Part shown: positions 30,829 through 39,390 of the stretch, piece after piece
Numbering within the stretch: position 1 is the stretch's first letter
How the letters are laid out: each line of letters begins with the position of its first letter
Source of the DNA: Peristeroidobacter agariperforans
GTDB lineage: Bacteria; Pseudomonadota; Gammaproteobacteria; Steroidobacterales; Steroidobacteraceae
Assembly (NCBI RefSeq): GCF_004138335.1
Contig: NZ_RYFW01000003.1
Location: 682,001-746,000 of the forward strand
Reading direction: 5' to 3'
Length of the DNA stretch: 64,000 nucleotides
Position numbers and translations under genes: made by a program
The notes under the pieces: model-generated
The model's input: only the letters and a program-made list of their open reading frames with translations
Databases searched by the model: none
What the model was told of the DNA's origin: nothing

Positions 30829-32439
30829 CTACGGCTGCGCGAGCTGGGTGACGCCGCGCTTCTGCTTTTCTGCGGCGACCATATCGCGCACGTCTTTCAA
30901 CAAGCCTCGCGCGTCATACACGATGCCGTCCTTGATCGTGTACTTCACGCCGCCGACGCGATGAGCGCGCCCGTCATCGCCGAGACGAATGTGACCGGTG
31001 CCATACATTACTTTGAAGTTGGCGACTGGATTCTCATCGAGCACGGCGAGGTCGGCGAGCTTGCCCGGCTCGACCGAGCCGAGGCGATCTGCCGCGCCGA
31101 GCGCCTGCGCGCCGCTGAGTGTCGCCGAACGGAGCACTTCCAATGGATGAAAACCCGCTTCACGCAGCAGCTCCAATTCCTGGATCGTGCCGAAGCCATA
31201 CAGCTGATAGATGAAGCCCGAGTCCGATCCCACCGTGACTCGACCGCCGCGATTCTTGTAATCGTTCACGAACGCCATCCAGGGGCGGTAGTTATCGCGC
31301 CAGGCGACCTCGTCCTCGGTGCCCCAGTCGAAGAAGAAGCTGCCGTGGTTGTCACGATTCGGCGTGTAGAAGTCCCAGAGCTGGGGCAACGTGTACTGCT
31401 CGTGCCAGTCGGCGCGACGAGCGCGCATCAAGTCGCGAGACGCAAGATAGATCGTGAATGTCGGATCGATCGTGAAATCGAGCGCCAGCAGCTCCTTGAT
31501 CACGGCTTCGTATTTTTCGCTGCCGGGCTTGGCGGCCTGGCGCCACAAGCGCCCGGCCTGGGCGAAGCGGTCTTGTTCGTTGAAGTAGTTGTAGTCCGGC
31601 GGATAGTGCTGCACGGTGCGGTCGTCGAACAGCGCTTCCGGCAGTCCGTACCAATGTTCCATGGTCGTGAGGCCCCAACGCGCGGTGGTCAGCACGTTCA
31701 CGCGGCTCACGTCCATCTGCGCATGATGGCAGGCGCTGCGCATGCCTTGTTTCTTCAGCTCGTCGAAGATCGCCTGCAGTACCTCCGGCCGATAACCGAA
31801 ACATTTCATGCCGACCGCGCCCTTGGCTTTGATGTCGCGCACCCACTTGCGTCCTTCGTCGGCCGTGGTCAGGGGCTTCTCGGGCGTGAGGAAGGCATAG
31901 GGGAAGATGCGTGGCGCAGTGATCTCGTTACGTTCGCTACGACGCGTCTCACTGGTGCACCATTCGACGCCGTTGCCGCAGCCGGGATCGCGGATGGTCG
32001 TGATGCCGTGGCCCATCCACAGTTTGTATACATACTCCGACGGCACGCCTTGTTCCTTGCCGCCGATGTGACCGTGCATGTCGACGAGGCCGGGCAGAAC
32101 ATAATGGTTGCGCAGATCGAGCTCGCGGCCGCCGGGTTTCAGCTTGGGCCGATTCGGCGGTTCCTTGCTGCCGCCGGGCGAGCCGACCGGAAACACGTCC
32201 ACGATGCGATTGCCTTCGATGACGATATCGGTCGGGCCGAACGCGGGCGTGCCGGTGCCGTTGATGACAATCGCGCTGCGCAGGATGAGCTGCGAGTAGG
32301 GGCCGTCACCCTCGGTGCGTGCCGGTGCGGGCGGCACGACGAATTCAGTCTCGGCCGCGAGGCTCGCGTCGGCTTGCAGGAACAGGCCGAACGAAATCGT
32401 TGCCCAGGCCAGCGTGCGGGAAATCGCTTGGAAGCGCAT
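30829..32439 (-). CDS. Secreted amidohydrolase (imidazolonepropionase-like)
   Basis: 536 residues from the ATG preceded by GGAGAAG; signal peptide MRFQAISRTLAWATISFGLF... ending in SLAAE. A TIM-barrel amidohydrolase: DMHGHIGG (metal His122 and His124), the SACHHAQMD and TMEHWYG segments with further histidines, and VGSDSGF with the last metal Asp. The composite outer domain starts LILRSAIVINGTG and ends DLAVLDENPVANF. Related secreted enzymes hydrolyse cyclic amides or prolyl dipeptides; the substrate is unknown. The serine hydrolase and KgtP-like transporter lie upstream on the same strand, possibly a uptake/degradation group. Confidence 0.87.
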   Translation of the reverse strand: MRFQAISRTLAWATISFGLFLQADASLAAETEFVVPPAPARTEGDGPYSQLILRSAIVINGTGTPAFGPTDIVIEGNRIVDVFPVGSPGGSKEPPNRPKLKPGGRELDLRNHYVLPGLVDMHGHIGGKEQGVPSEYVYKLWMGHGITTIRDPGCGNGVEWCTSETRRSERNEITAPRIFPYAFLTPEKPLTTADEGRKWVRDIKAKGAVGMKCFGYRPEVLQAIFDELKKQGMRSACHHAQMDVSRVNVLTTARWGLTTMEHWYGLPEALFDDRTVQHYPPDYNYFNEQDRFAQAGRLWRQAAKPGSEKYEAVIKELLALDFTIDPTFTIYLASRDLMRARRADWHEQYTLPQLWDFYTPNRDNHGSFFFDWGTEDEVAWRDNYRPWMAFVNDYKNRGGRVTVGSDSGFIYQLYGFGTIQELELLREAGFHPLEVLRSATLSGAQALGAADRLGSVEPGKLADLAVLDENPVANFKVMYGTGHIRLGDDGRAHRVGGVKYTIKDGIVYDARGLLKDVRDMVAAEKQKRGVTQLAQP

Positions 32440-32491
32440 GCGTCGTTCTTCTCCGTGCCGCGAAGCGCGCATCATGCCGCAACGAGCGGGT

Positions 32492-33712
32492 TCATGTGAA
32501 CGCCGAATAGACCAGCGTGCGCAATTCTCGACGCAGGTTATAGATCGTCGACGGGATCAACTGGGTCATGAAGATCACGATCAGCTGTTCGCGCGGATCG
32601 ATCCAGAAGTATGTGCTCGCCATGCCGCCCCAGGAAAAATCGCCCAGGCTGCCGGGAACGAGCGTGCGTGCAGGGTTGGTGGTGACCGCGAAGCCGAGTC
32701 CGAAGCCCACGCCCGAATAGCCCGCCTCGCTGAACAGCGAGACCGACATGTCCGGGAGCTCTTTGCCACCGGGCAAATGATTGGCAGTCATGAGCTCGAC
32801 GGTCTTCGGGCTGAGCAGGCGAGTGCCGTCCAGCACGCCACCGTTCAAGAGCATGCGACAGAAGCGCAGATAATCGGCGGCTGTCGATACGAGGCCGCCG
32901 CCACCGGAGATGAATGTTGGCGGCCGCAGGTAACCGCTGCTCGCGGGATCGTCCTGCAATCGCAATCGACCGTTCTTGTCGAGCATGTAGCAGGCAGCAA
33001 GCCGCGATGCTTTCGCGGCCGGCACGTAGAAGTCCGTGTCTGCCATGCCAAGTGGCGCGAAGATTCGTTGACGCAGGAAGTCTTCAAACGGCACGCCTGA
33101 AATCTTGCCGACGAGATAGCCGAGCACATCGGTGGAAACGGAGTAGTTCCAGACCTCGCCTGGCGAAGCTTCCAGGGGAAACTTCGCCAGACCCTCGATC
33201 ATCGCCTCAAGGGTGCTCGCGCCGGCGGGATCGCCGAAGCCGAACTTGCGGTACGCGGCATCGACGTTGGTTCGTTGCTGCAAACCATACGTCAGGCCCG
33301 AGGTGTGACGGAGCAGGTCGATGATGCGCATCGGCGACTTGGTCGGCCGCGTGCGGAACGTTTCCAGGAAGCCGCCTTCGTACACGCCGAGGTTGCGCCA
33401 CTGGGGAATGTAACGGTGCACCGGATCGTCGAGGGCGATCAGCCCTTCCTCGACCAGCATCATCAGCGCAACGCTGGTGACCGGCTTGGTCATGGAATAA
33501 ATGCGGAAGAGTGTGTCCTGGTGCAGCGGCCGACCGCGCTCCAGATCCATCTGCCCCTGTACGCTGAAATGCGCCGTCTGGCCGCGTCGCTCGATGAGCG
33601 TCAGCGCGCAGGGCAGGCGTCCCATTTCGACGTAGCGCTGCTGGATGTATCGGTCCAGATACTGCAAGCGGCTGCTCGCGAGGCCGACGGCTTCGGGTGA
33701 TACCTCGGACAT
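32492..33712 (-). CDS. Serine hydrolase of the class C beta-lactamase/esterase family
   Basis: 406 residues from the ATG with AAAGGA upstream; the TTG 6 bp earlier is less likely. The SxxK motif is Ser73-Met-Thr-Lys76 in RIYSMTKPVTS; the Tyr motif appears as NYSVSTD and the third motif as WGGMASTYFW. No signal peptide is evident, so it is probably a cytoplasmic family VIII esterase or peptidase rather than a resistance enzyme. It is 13 bp downstream of the kgtP-like gene, likely co-transcribed. Confidence 0.88.
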   Translation of the reverse strand: MSEVSPEAVGLASSRLQYLDRYIQQRYVEMGRLPCALTLIERRGQTAHFSVQGQMDLERGRPLHQDTLFRIYSMTKPVTSVALMMLVEEGLIALDDPVHRYIPQWRNLGVYEGGFLETFRTRPTKSPMRIIDLLRHTSGLTYGLQQRTNVDAAYRKFGFGDPAGASTLEAMIEGLAKFPLEASPGEVWNYSVSTDVLGYLVGKISGVPFEDFLRQRIFAPLGMADTDFYVPAAKASRLAACYMLDKNGRLRLQDDPASSGYLRPPTFISGGGGLVSTAADYLRFCRMLLNGGVLDGTRLLSPKTVELMTANHLPGGKELPDMSVSLFSEAGYSGVGFGLGFAVTTNPARTLVPGSLGDFSWGGMASTYFWIDPREQLIVIFMTQLIPSTIYNLRRELRTLVYSAFT

Positions 33713-33725
33713 GCCCAATCCTTTG

Positions 33726-35021
33726 CTAAATGAGTGACTCTCGCTGCGGCTCGCGCATGAAGATATAAACCAGCAGCGAGACGAACACGCAGGCTGTCAC
33801 GTACCAATAGAACAGCTCTTCGTGGCCAATGTTCTTGAATGCCAGCGCGATCATCTCAGCGGTGCCGCCGAACAGAGAGACCGTGATCGCATACGGCAGG
33901 CCCACGCCCAGCGCGCGGATCTCCACCGGAAACAATTCGGCTTTCACCACGGCGCTGATGGAACTGTACAGCGACGAAATCGTCAGCGCGATGAATATCA
34001 GGAAGAAAGCCGTCCACGCATCGTGCGCCTGTGACAGCGCCGACAACAGCGGCACCGTCCCAAACAGCGCCAGCACGCCGAACGCGATCAGCATCGGGCG
34101 GCGGCCGTAGCGGTCGGACAGCGCGCCCATCAACGGCTGCAGCAGCATGAAAATGAACAGATTCGCGCTCGACACCAGGGTCGATTCGCCTTTGCTCAGG
34201 CCGACCGTGTTCACCAGGAACTTCTGCATGTAAGTGGTGAAGGTGTAGAAGAACAGCGTGCCGCCCATGGTCAGCCCGATGACGATGAGCACTTCGCGCG
34301 GATGTCGCAGCAGTAGTGTCAGCTGACCGGCCTCGGCGGTTGCGGCTTTTTTCTTGAACGCCTCGGTCTCGAGCAGATTCCGGCGCAGATACAACGCGGC
34401 CAGTGCGGCGGCGGCGCCCATGATGAAGGGAATGCGCCAGCCCCAGGCTTCCAGCTGGTGCGCGTCGAGCACGAAGAACTGCAACACCATCAGCACGGCC
34501 AGTGCCAGCAGCTGGCCCATGATCAGCGTGACGTAAAGGATGCCTGAATAGAAACCGCGGCTGCCCTTGGTTGCGATCTCGCTCATATAGGTCGCGCTCG
34601 TGCCGTACTCACCGCCAACGCTAAAGCCTTGCAGCAGGCGCGCGATCAGGAGCAGGGCCGGCGCGGCGGCGCCAATGGTCTGATAGGTCGGGGTGAGCGC
34701 GATGATCAGCGAGCCGAGGCACATCAGCGTGACCGACAAAGTCAGCGCAGCTTTGCGCCCGCGACGGTCTGCATAGCGGCCCAACACCCAGCCTCCGATC
34801 GGACGCATCAGGAAGCCCACGGCGAAGATCGCCGCGGTGTTCAGCAATTGCACCGTGCTATCGCTGGTCGGGAAGAAGCTCGGCGCGAAATAAATCGCGA
34901 AAGCGGCGTATGTGTACCAGTCGTACCACTCGATGAGGTTGCCGACGGAGCCGCCGAGAATTGCGCGGAGGCGTTGTCTGGCTGTGGTCTCGGCAGCTGC
35001 GATCCCCGCGCTATCGTTCAC
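33726..35021 (-). CDS. kgtP: Alpha-ketoglutarate permease-like MFS transporter
   Basis: 431 residues (E. coli KgtP 432), metabolite:H+ symporter family. Start taken as the GTG at 35021; the TTG at 35108 would add 29 residues unlike the family. Conserved parts: GNLIEWYDWYTYAAFAIYFA, GFLMRPIGGWVLGRYADRRG, LLIARLLQGFSVGGEYGTSA, FYTFTTYMQKFLVNT and LQPLMGALSDRYGRR. Strong similarity along the length supports dicarboxylate uptake, but fine specificity is inferred. Likely heads a minus-strand unit with the serine hydrolase. Confidence 0.88.
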   Translation of the reverse strand: MNDSAGIAAAETTARQRLRAILGGSVGNLIEWYDWYTYAAFAIYFAPSFFPTSDSTVQLLNTAAIFAVGFLMRPIGGWVLGRYADRRGRKAALTLSVTLMCLGSLIIALTPTYQTIGAAAPALLLIARLLQGFSVGGEYGTSATYMSEIATKGSRGFYSGILYVTLIMGQLLALAVLMVLQFFVLDAHQLEAWGWRIPFIMGAAAALAALYLRRNLLETEAFKKKAATAEAGQLTLLLRHPREVLIVIGLTMGGTLFFYTFTTYMQKFLVNTVGLSKGESTLVSSANLFIFMLLQPLMGALSDRYGRRPMLIAFGVLALFGTVPLLSALSQAHDAWTAFFLIFIALTISSLYSSISAVVKAELFPVEIRALGVGLPYAITVSLFGGTAEMIALAFKNIGHEELFYWYVTACVFVSLLVYIFMREPQRESLI

Positions 35022-35140
35022 TTTATGGTGTTGTTGGTGGGCCCGCGGCGATGGTGAACGAAGCTGCTGCCAAAGAAAAGCACGCCCATAAAAGGAAGCG
35101 GTGGACAACCCAGAATCGCTGGGTCGTCACACCGCTTCGA

Positions 35141-35206
35141 AATTCACGGCCTGCTAGGCCGACGGAGTCATACCCATCCGTCGGTCTAATGTGCGGGTCG
35201 TGAATT
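35141..35206. repeat. Two-tier inverted repeat upstream of kgtP
   Basis: Outer arms AATTCACGGC (35141-35150) and GTCGTGAATT (35197-35206) pair at 9 of 10 positions. Inner arms TAGGCCGACGGA (35155-35166) and TCCGTCGGTCTA (35177-35188) pair at 11 of 12, with a 10-nt loop. The right half overlaps the end of the 35186-35467 gene. It could terminate that gene, or act as an operator ahead of kgtP; no T-run follows on either strand. Confidence 0.6.
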
Positions 35207-35467
35207 CCGAGACGAACCTTCTCTACTAGTGCCTTCTCGCGTCGTCGCGTCGGAGTGGCTGCTCACTTCCGCTGGATCGTGATCCTTGGCGCGTTGCTTG
35301 GCTTGCTCCTCGGCGCGACGAATGTCCTGTTCCTCGCTCGGCGATACATTGCCGGCGTTGGCGATTTCCTGCTGACCACGCTCGGACTCGACGAACTCTT
35401 TGGTCGCCTTGCGGTAGTTGCGATCGGCGGACTTGTTGCCTTCGCCTTCGTTTCGCGGTGATCCCAT
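35186..35467 (-). CDS. Small hydrophilic protein of unknown function
   Basis: 93 residues, very charged and without hydrophobic stretches; probably disordered or helical. GGAGGA just upstream is one of the best ribosome sites in the window, supporting a real gene. It has the pattern GEGNKSADRNYRKATKEFVE, a gap, then AEEQAKQRAKDHDPAE. I recognise this from small uncharacterised proteins common in proteobacteria that sit near stress genes, but know no function. The stop lies within the right arm of the inverted repeat. Confidence 0.72.
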   Translation of the reverse strand: MGSPRNEGEGNKSADRNYRKATKEFVESERGQQEIANAGNVSPSEEQDIRRAEEQAKQRAKDHDPAEVSSHSDATTREGTSREGSSRNSRPAH

Positions 35468-35559
35468 GAGTCCTCCTCCAATGCGTCAGCCCGATCTAGA
35501 ACGTCCGTCGGTCGACTAGGTTCCGGCACGAGGCGGGATGGACGAGGTATGCTGTCAGT

Positions 35560-36117
35560 GTGTACTGGATACTCGCTACAATTTTCATCCTGATTGCGCT
35601 CGCGGTGCCCCGCTATCGCCCCATTGGCGTCATTGGCTGCGTGATCCTCGGTGCGATGCTGACATGGGCCGTGGTTCAACGCTTACGTGTGCCCGTGGAC
35701 GACGATCGCCCGCAGGTTCAGCAGCGCGGGCGGCCGACATCGCCGGCGGCGGTGTTGCAGATCATCATGCCGGACCAGGTGCGTGTGGATGATCTGACGA
35801 TGTCGGGCGGCGGGGCGCCTTTCGAGCTGCGAGGCCGGATCGAGAACAAGTCGGACGCGCTGCTCAAGTCGATCACGCTGCTGGTGACGCGTCGAGATTG
35901 TTACGAAGGCGCGCTGGATCCGACCGGCTGCGCGGTGGTGTGGCAGGACAAGCACTGGATCTCGATCGTCGTTCCTCCGGGAGAAGCACGCGATTTCTCC
36001 AGCCAGGTGTGGATGCGAGGTGCGGCGCCGAGGGTGCGAGGCACGCAAAAGGATTCCTTTGAAATCGTCGCCGCATCGGGTGAAATTCCGCCGCCCGCCA
36101 GCAAAGCGGAGCATTGA
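35560..36117 (+). CDS. Membrane-anchored protein of unknown function
   Basis: 185 residues, GTG start. Two N-terminal hydrophobic segments (about residues 2-15 and 20-38) are followed by a soluble domain with VRVDDLTMSGGGAPFELRGR, KSITLLVTRRDCYEG, DPTGCAVVWQDKHWI and VPPGEARDFSSQVWM. The pattern of short beta strands and two cysteines suggests an extracytoplasmic beta-sandwich. I do not recognise the family. It precedes the membrane half of the spermidine-synthase-like pair by 27 bp and may share its transcript. Confidence 0.65.
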   Translation: MYWILATIFILIALAVPRYRPIGVIGCVILGAMLTWAVVQRLRVPVDDDRPQVQQRGRPTSPAAVLQIIMPDQVRVDDLTMSGGGAPFELRGRIENKSDALLKSITLLVTRRDCYEGALDPTGCAVVWQDKHWISIVVPPGEARDFSSQVWMRGAAPRVRGTQKDSFEIVAASGEIPPPASKAEH

Positions 36118-36144
36118 TTCCTTCTTCCAAAAAAGACCGCGGGT

Positions 36145-36744
36145 ATGCAGCTGATACTGAGCTACTTGATCGCAGGCTGGTCCGGATTCTTTGTCATGGC
36201 GGTGGAATTGCTCGGCGGGCGCTTGCTCGCGCCGACCTTCGGCAGCAGCATCTACGTGTGGGGCGCCATCATCACGGTGTTCATGCTGGCGTTGTCCATC
36301 GGTTATCTGGCCGGCGGCCGGCTGTCGATGAGCGCTCCGTCGGTGCGCAAGCTCGGGCTCATTCTGATCGTCGCCGCGCTCACGGTGTTGCCGCTGTTGC
36401 TATTCGCCGTGCCGCTGCTCGACGCGGTGGCCAATGCGATTCCCGATCCCCGCTTCGGCTCGTTGGTGGGCGCGACCGTGTTGTTCTTCATTCCGACGGT
36501 GTTCTCGGGGATGATTTCCCCGTACGCAGTGCGCTTGATCGTCCCGGACCGCTCCAGCTCTGGCCGCCACGCCGGCCAGCTGTATTTCGTGTCGACTTTT
36601 GGCAGCGCTGCCGGCACGCTGCTGACTTCCTTCTATCTGGTGCTGATCATGGAAGTGAACCACATCCTGCTCGCGCTGATGGCGATTTCCGGCGTCATCG
36701 GGGCGGTAGCCTGCCTGGTACGCGGAGAAGCGAATGCGCAGTAG
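36145..36744 (+). CDS. Membrane half of a spermidine-synthase-like protein
   Basis: 199 residues with about six membrane helices. It matches the N-terminal membrane domain of long fused membrane/spermidine-synthase-like proteins: GWSGFFVMAVELLGGRLLAP, FGSSIYVWGAIITVFMLAL, GYLAGGRL, and GQLYFVSTFGSAAGTLLTSF. Here the methyltransferase-like part is a separate gene that overlaps the end by 11 bp. The first AVELLGGR and STFGSAAG motifs are the most conserved of the membrane domain. Activity of these fused proteins is not established. Confidence 0.8.
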   Translation: MQLILSYLIAGWSGFFVMAVELLGGRLLAPTFGSSIYVWGAIITVFMLALSIGYLAGGRLSMSAPSVRKLGLILIVAALTVLPLLLFAVPLLDAVANAIPDPRFGSLVGATVLFFIPTVFSGMISPYAVRLIVPDRSSSGRHAGQLYFVSTFGSAAGTLLTSFYLVLIMEVNHILLALMAISGVIGAVACLVRGEANAQ

Positions 36745-37633
36745 CTGGCAAGCGTTGCTATTGTCGGTCGCTGGCTTGCTCGCGGCCCCTGCGGCGAGCG
36801 CCGACAATATGAAGTTATTGCACTCCGAACGTTCGCTATATCGTGAAGTGCTCGTCTACGAGACGGGCGACGTGCGCTGCATCTGCTTCACGCGCTTTTG
36901 CCGCATCGGCCGGCAGACCTGTCAGGACGTGAAGCACCCCGACCGCATCGTCATGAACTATCCGCAGATGATGCTGAGCTCTTTGTTCGTGAAGCCGGAG
37001 CCGAAGTCAGTGCTCATCATCGGCCTCGGCGGCGGCACGATTCCACGCGCGCTGCACGAGCTGGCGCCCCAGGCCCGCATCGATGTGGTCGAGATCGATC
37101 CCGCGGTCGTCAAGGTCGCGCGGCGCTATTTCGATCTCGGTGACAACAGCGCACTGAATGTGATCGAAGCGGACGGTCGCGTGCAGGTGAAGAAGGCGCT
37201 GCGCGAGCAGCGCAGCTACGACCTCATCATGCTCGACGCCTTCGACCATGAGTACATTCCCGAGCACCTGCTGACGCGGGAGTTCTTGCAGGAAGTGAAG
37301 GCGCTGCTGGCGCCGGGCGGCGTGCTCGCGGCCAACACGTTCTCATCGAGCCGGCTCTACGATCACGAGTCGACGACCTATGCGTCGGTGTTTCCGGAGT
37401 TCTTCAATTTGAAGAAGGAGAACCGCGTGATCATCGCGGCCAATGGTCCGTTACCGAGTGCAGATCAGCTGCGGGCCAACAGCAGGCGCTTCGAGCAAGC
37501 CTTCGACTCGTTCGGTATCAGCGCGAGCAAGCTATTGCCCTTGTTCTCGCGCAAGCAGGACTGGGAGCGCGGGGCGCGCATCCTTACCGATCAATACTCA
37601 CCCGCCAACCTGCTCAATCTCGGTAAGAACTGA
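36734..37633 (+). CDS. Exported spermidine-synthase-like (aminopropyltransferase-fold) protein
   Basis: 299 residues. An N-terminal signal peptide MRSSWQALLLSVAGLLAAPA ends in ASADN. Then a short beta domain with LLHSERSLYREVLVYE and four clustered cysteines (RCICFTRFC...TC, about residues 48-63), and a Rossmann domain: SVLIIGLGGGTIPRALHEL (SAM-type loop), IDVVEIDPAVVKVARRYF, and YDLIMLDAFDHEYIPEHLLT in place of the usual catalytic D-x-x-D. The fold is spermidine synthase, but the export signal and separation from the membrane half are odd. Substrate and even catalysis are uncertain. Confidence 0.82.
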   Translation: MRSSWQALLLSVAGLLAAPAASADNMKLLHSERSLYREVLVYETGDVRCICFTRFCRIGRQTCQDVKHPDRIVMNYPQMMLSSLFVKPEPKSVLIIGLGGGTIPRALHELAPQARIDVVEIDPAVVKVARRYFDLGDNSALNVIEADGRVQVKKALREQRSYDLIMLDAFDHEYIPEHLLTREFLQEVKALLAPGGVLAANTFSSSRLYDHESTTYASVFPEFFNLKKENRVIIAANGPLPSADQLRANSRRFEQAFDSFGISASKLLPLFSRKQDWERGARILTDQYSPANLLNLGKN

Positions 37634-37652
37634 GCAGGCGCTGCAAGCCCGG

Positions 37653-37678
37653 CCGCGGCTCAATTGATCGAGCCGCGG
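37653..37678. terminator. Bidirectional hairpin between convergent genes
   Basis: Perfect 9-bp stem CCGCGGCTC / GAGCCGCGG with loop AATTGATC, lying between the exported spermidine-synthase-like gene and the minus-strand gene ending at 37660. The minus-strand stop codon is inside it. No T-run, but the position between convergent genes suits termination. Confidence 0.45.
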
Positions 37679-37917
37679 GTCCGCTCCAATTCCTGGATGG
37701 CGAGCAACACGTCCTGCAGCTGCGGGCGTTCGCCGCCAGCCATGTTCTCATCCTGAGCGACTGACAACAGCTCGGCATCCTTTTTCCACGACTCGAGGAT
37801 GCGCAACTTCTCGTCGACGTCGAGCTCATTATCTCGAACCACATCGATGGGCTTGCGATATTCCTTGGTGGGATCGCTGATCGCGTCGCATACCTTGCTT
37901 TCGTGCGTCTGGCTCAT
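37660..37917 (-). CDS. Small conserved protein of unknown function
   Basis: 85 residues from MSQTHESKVCDAI; the in-frame extension to 37992 overlaps the DUF883 gene and is unlikely. The pattern is recognisable from proteobacterial small proteins: DPTKEYRKPIDVVRDNELDV, then EKLRILESWKKDAELLSVAQ with EN and GG and a closing LQDVLLAIQELE helix. Function unknown. It starts 8 bp after the DUF883 gene ends and so is probably in one transcript with it. Confidence 0.72.
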   Translation of the reverse strand: MSQTHESKVCDAISDPTKEYRKPIDVVRDNELDVDEKLRILESWKKDAELLSVAQDENMAGGERPQLQDVLLAIQELERTRGSIN

Positions 37918-37925
37918 GGAATGCC

Positions 37926-38234
37926 TCAGTCGCGACGGGCGAGCAGACCGACGACCAGCGCCACGCCGGCGACCGCGCCGATGATGGCCCACGAGTGATC
38001 GCGCACATACGCATCCGTGTAGCGGGCGTATTTGCGGACGCGGCGCTGCATCCGACGGTCGTACAAATTATCGAAAGCTCGCTGCACGGTTTTCTGGGTG
38101 CGGTAACGCGCTTCTTGAACGCGTTCGTTGGTAACATCCGCCGTGGCGCGCAGCAATTCTTCGGCGTCGCGGGCTACGCACTGCAGATCCTTGCGCAGGT
38201 GCCGGATAGGGGAGTCAAAAGCGCCGTTTCGCAT
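37926..38234 (-). CDS. DUF883/ElaB-YqjD family membrane-anchored protein
   Basis: 102 residues; GGAGG precedes the ATG. A long amphipathic helix (RHLRKDLQCVARDAEELLRA..., about residues 10-70) leads to a single C-terminal membrane segment, WAIIGAVAGVALVVGLLARR. That layout is the ElaB/YqjD/YgaM family, tail-anchored inner-membrane proteins that associate with ribosomes in stationary-phase E. coli. The motif DHSWAIIGAVAGVA fits the DUF883 C-terminal consensus. Confidence 0.85.
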   Translation of the reverse strand: MRNGAFDSPIRHLRKDLQCVARDAEELLRATADVTNERVQEARYRTQKTVQRAFDNLYDRRMQRRVRKYARYTDAYVRDHSWAIIGAVAGVALVVGLLARRD

Positions 38235-38397
38235 TGGGAGACCTCCTCGGACTTCGACAGGTACGGGTAGACTTCAGGCAAGACGTCCGCCCGGTCCGAA
38301 AAAACAACGCCATGAATTGCTGGCGGGTTCCGCGTAGGATTTCTGTAAGTTGCAATTGCGTATGCCGACCGGTGTGCATACTTTGCAGGGAGTAGTC

Positions 38398-39390
38398 GTG
38401 GCGACCAAAAGCAAGACAACGGCCAAGCGTAAGCGAGCGCCCGCGAAGCGTAAGACACCGAAAAAAGCCGCGCCGCGCACGCGTGGCGTCATGCCCGCCG
38501 AATGTCGATTGGAGAATCTGCCGGCCGAAGCTGCGGCGGTCGCCGAGCGTATCGAGAGTGAGGGCGGCTACGTCATCGGCAGCTACTGCGAGCCGCTCGG
38601 CCGCAATCCGCTGCTGCTCGCGGCGCTACCCATCGACCAGGTCGAGCCCACGCCGTTTCAGCGCGACCTGTCCGATGCGCACTACAAGAAACTTTCCGGC
38701 GTCATCGATCGCACCGGTTTGTTTCTGGACCCGGTGATCGCCATCACCGCCCCGAAAGAAGGCTTCTGGACGCCGAATGGCCGGCACCGGCTCGAAGCCA
38801 TGCGTCGGCTCGGCGCCAAGTCCATCATCGCGCTGGTCGTGCCGAAGCGCGAAATCGCCTGGCAGATCCTGGCGCTCAACACCGAGAAGGCGCACAACTT
38901 GCGCGAGCGGGCGCTCGAGGTGATTCGGATCTACAAAGGCTTGATCGAAGAAGATCCGCGCCGGCCCGAAAATGATTTCGCGTTTTATCTGGAAGAAGCC
39001 GCGCTGGTGACACTCGGCCTGTGCTACGAGCGCAAAGGCAACTTCGCAGGCGGTGCCTATCATCCCATCCTGCGGCGGCTCGAAGAGTTCTCCTCGGAGA
39101 CGTTGCAGGCGTCGCTGAAGGTTCATCAGAAGTACGCCGACCAGCTGTTCGAGCTGGACGAGAAAGTGATGAGCGTCATCGAGAAGTTGAAAGAGCGCGG
39201 CCTGGTCAGCCCATACCTGCGCGCCTTCGTCGTCGCTCGTATCAATCCGCTGCGCTGGATCAAGGACGAGCCGCCGCCATTGCCGGAGGTGCTCAAGACC
39301 ATGAAAGAGCGCCTGGCGAAATTCAACGTCGACAAAGTGAATCAGCAGGATCTCGCCAAGGCGGGCGGCGCGCCGGATGCCGAATCCTAG
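38398..39390 (+). CDS. Orphan ParB/Srx-fold nuclease-like protein
   Basis: 330 residues from the GTG preceded by GGGAG; earlier in-frame starts lack a site. A Lys/Arg-rich tail (about residues 3-30) precedes a ParB N-domain-like module: LPIDQVEPTPFQRDLSDAHY, TGLFLDPVIAI and TPNGRHRLEAMRRLG (NGRHR in place of the canonical GERR). The helical remainder (about 150-330) has no typical ParB helix-turn-helix that I can recognise. No parA is nearby, so chromosome partition is unlikely. The family seems known in proteobacteria but is uncharacterised to me. Confidence 0.78.
   Translation: MATKSKTTAKRKRAPAKRKTPKKAAPRTRGVMPAECRLENLPAEAAAVAERIESEGGYVIGSYCEPLGRNPLLLAALPIDQVEPTPFQRDLSDAHYKKLSGVIDRTGLFLDPVIAITAPKEGFWTPNGRHRLEAMRRLGAKSIIALVVPKREIAWQILALNTEKAHNLRERALEVIRIYKGLIEEDPRRPENDFAFYLEEAALVTLGLCYERKGNFAGGAYHPILRRLEEFSSETLQASLKVHQKYADQLFELDEKVMSVIEKLKERGLVSPYLRAFVVARINPLRWIKDEPPPLPEVLKTMKERLAKFNVDKVNQQDLAKAGGAPDAES

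Noticed and set aside
30961-32499. 512-codon plus-strand frame across the amidohydrolase
   Set aside because: Shadow; the minus-strand gene has signal peptide, metal motifs and ribosome site.
32492-33712. Antibiotic-resistance beta-lactamase
   Set aside because: Has SxxK but no signal peptide and lacks the KTG motif (WGG instead), fitting esterase or peptidase relatives better.
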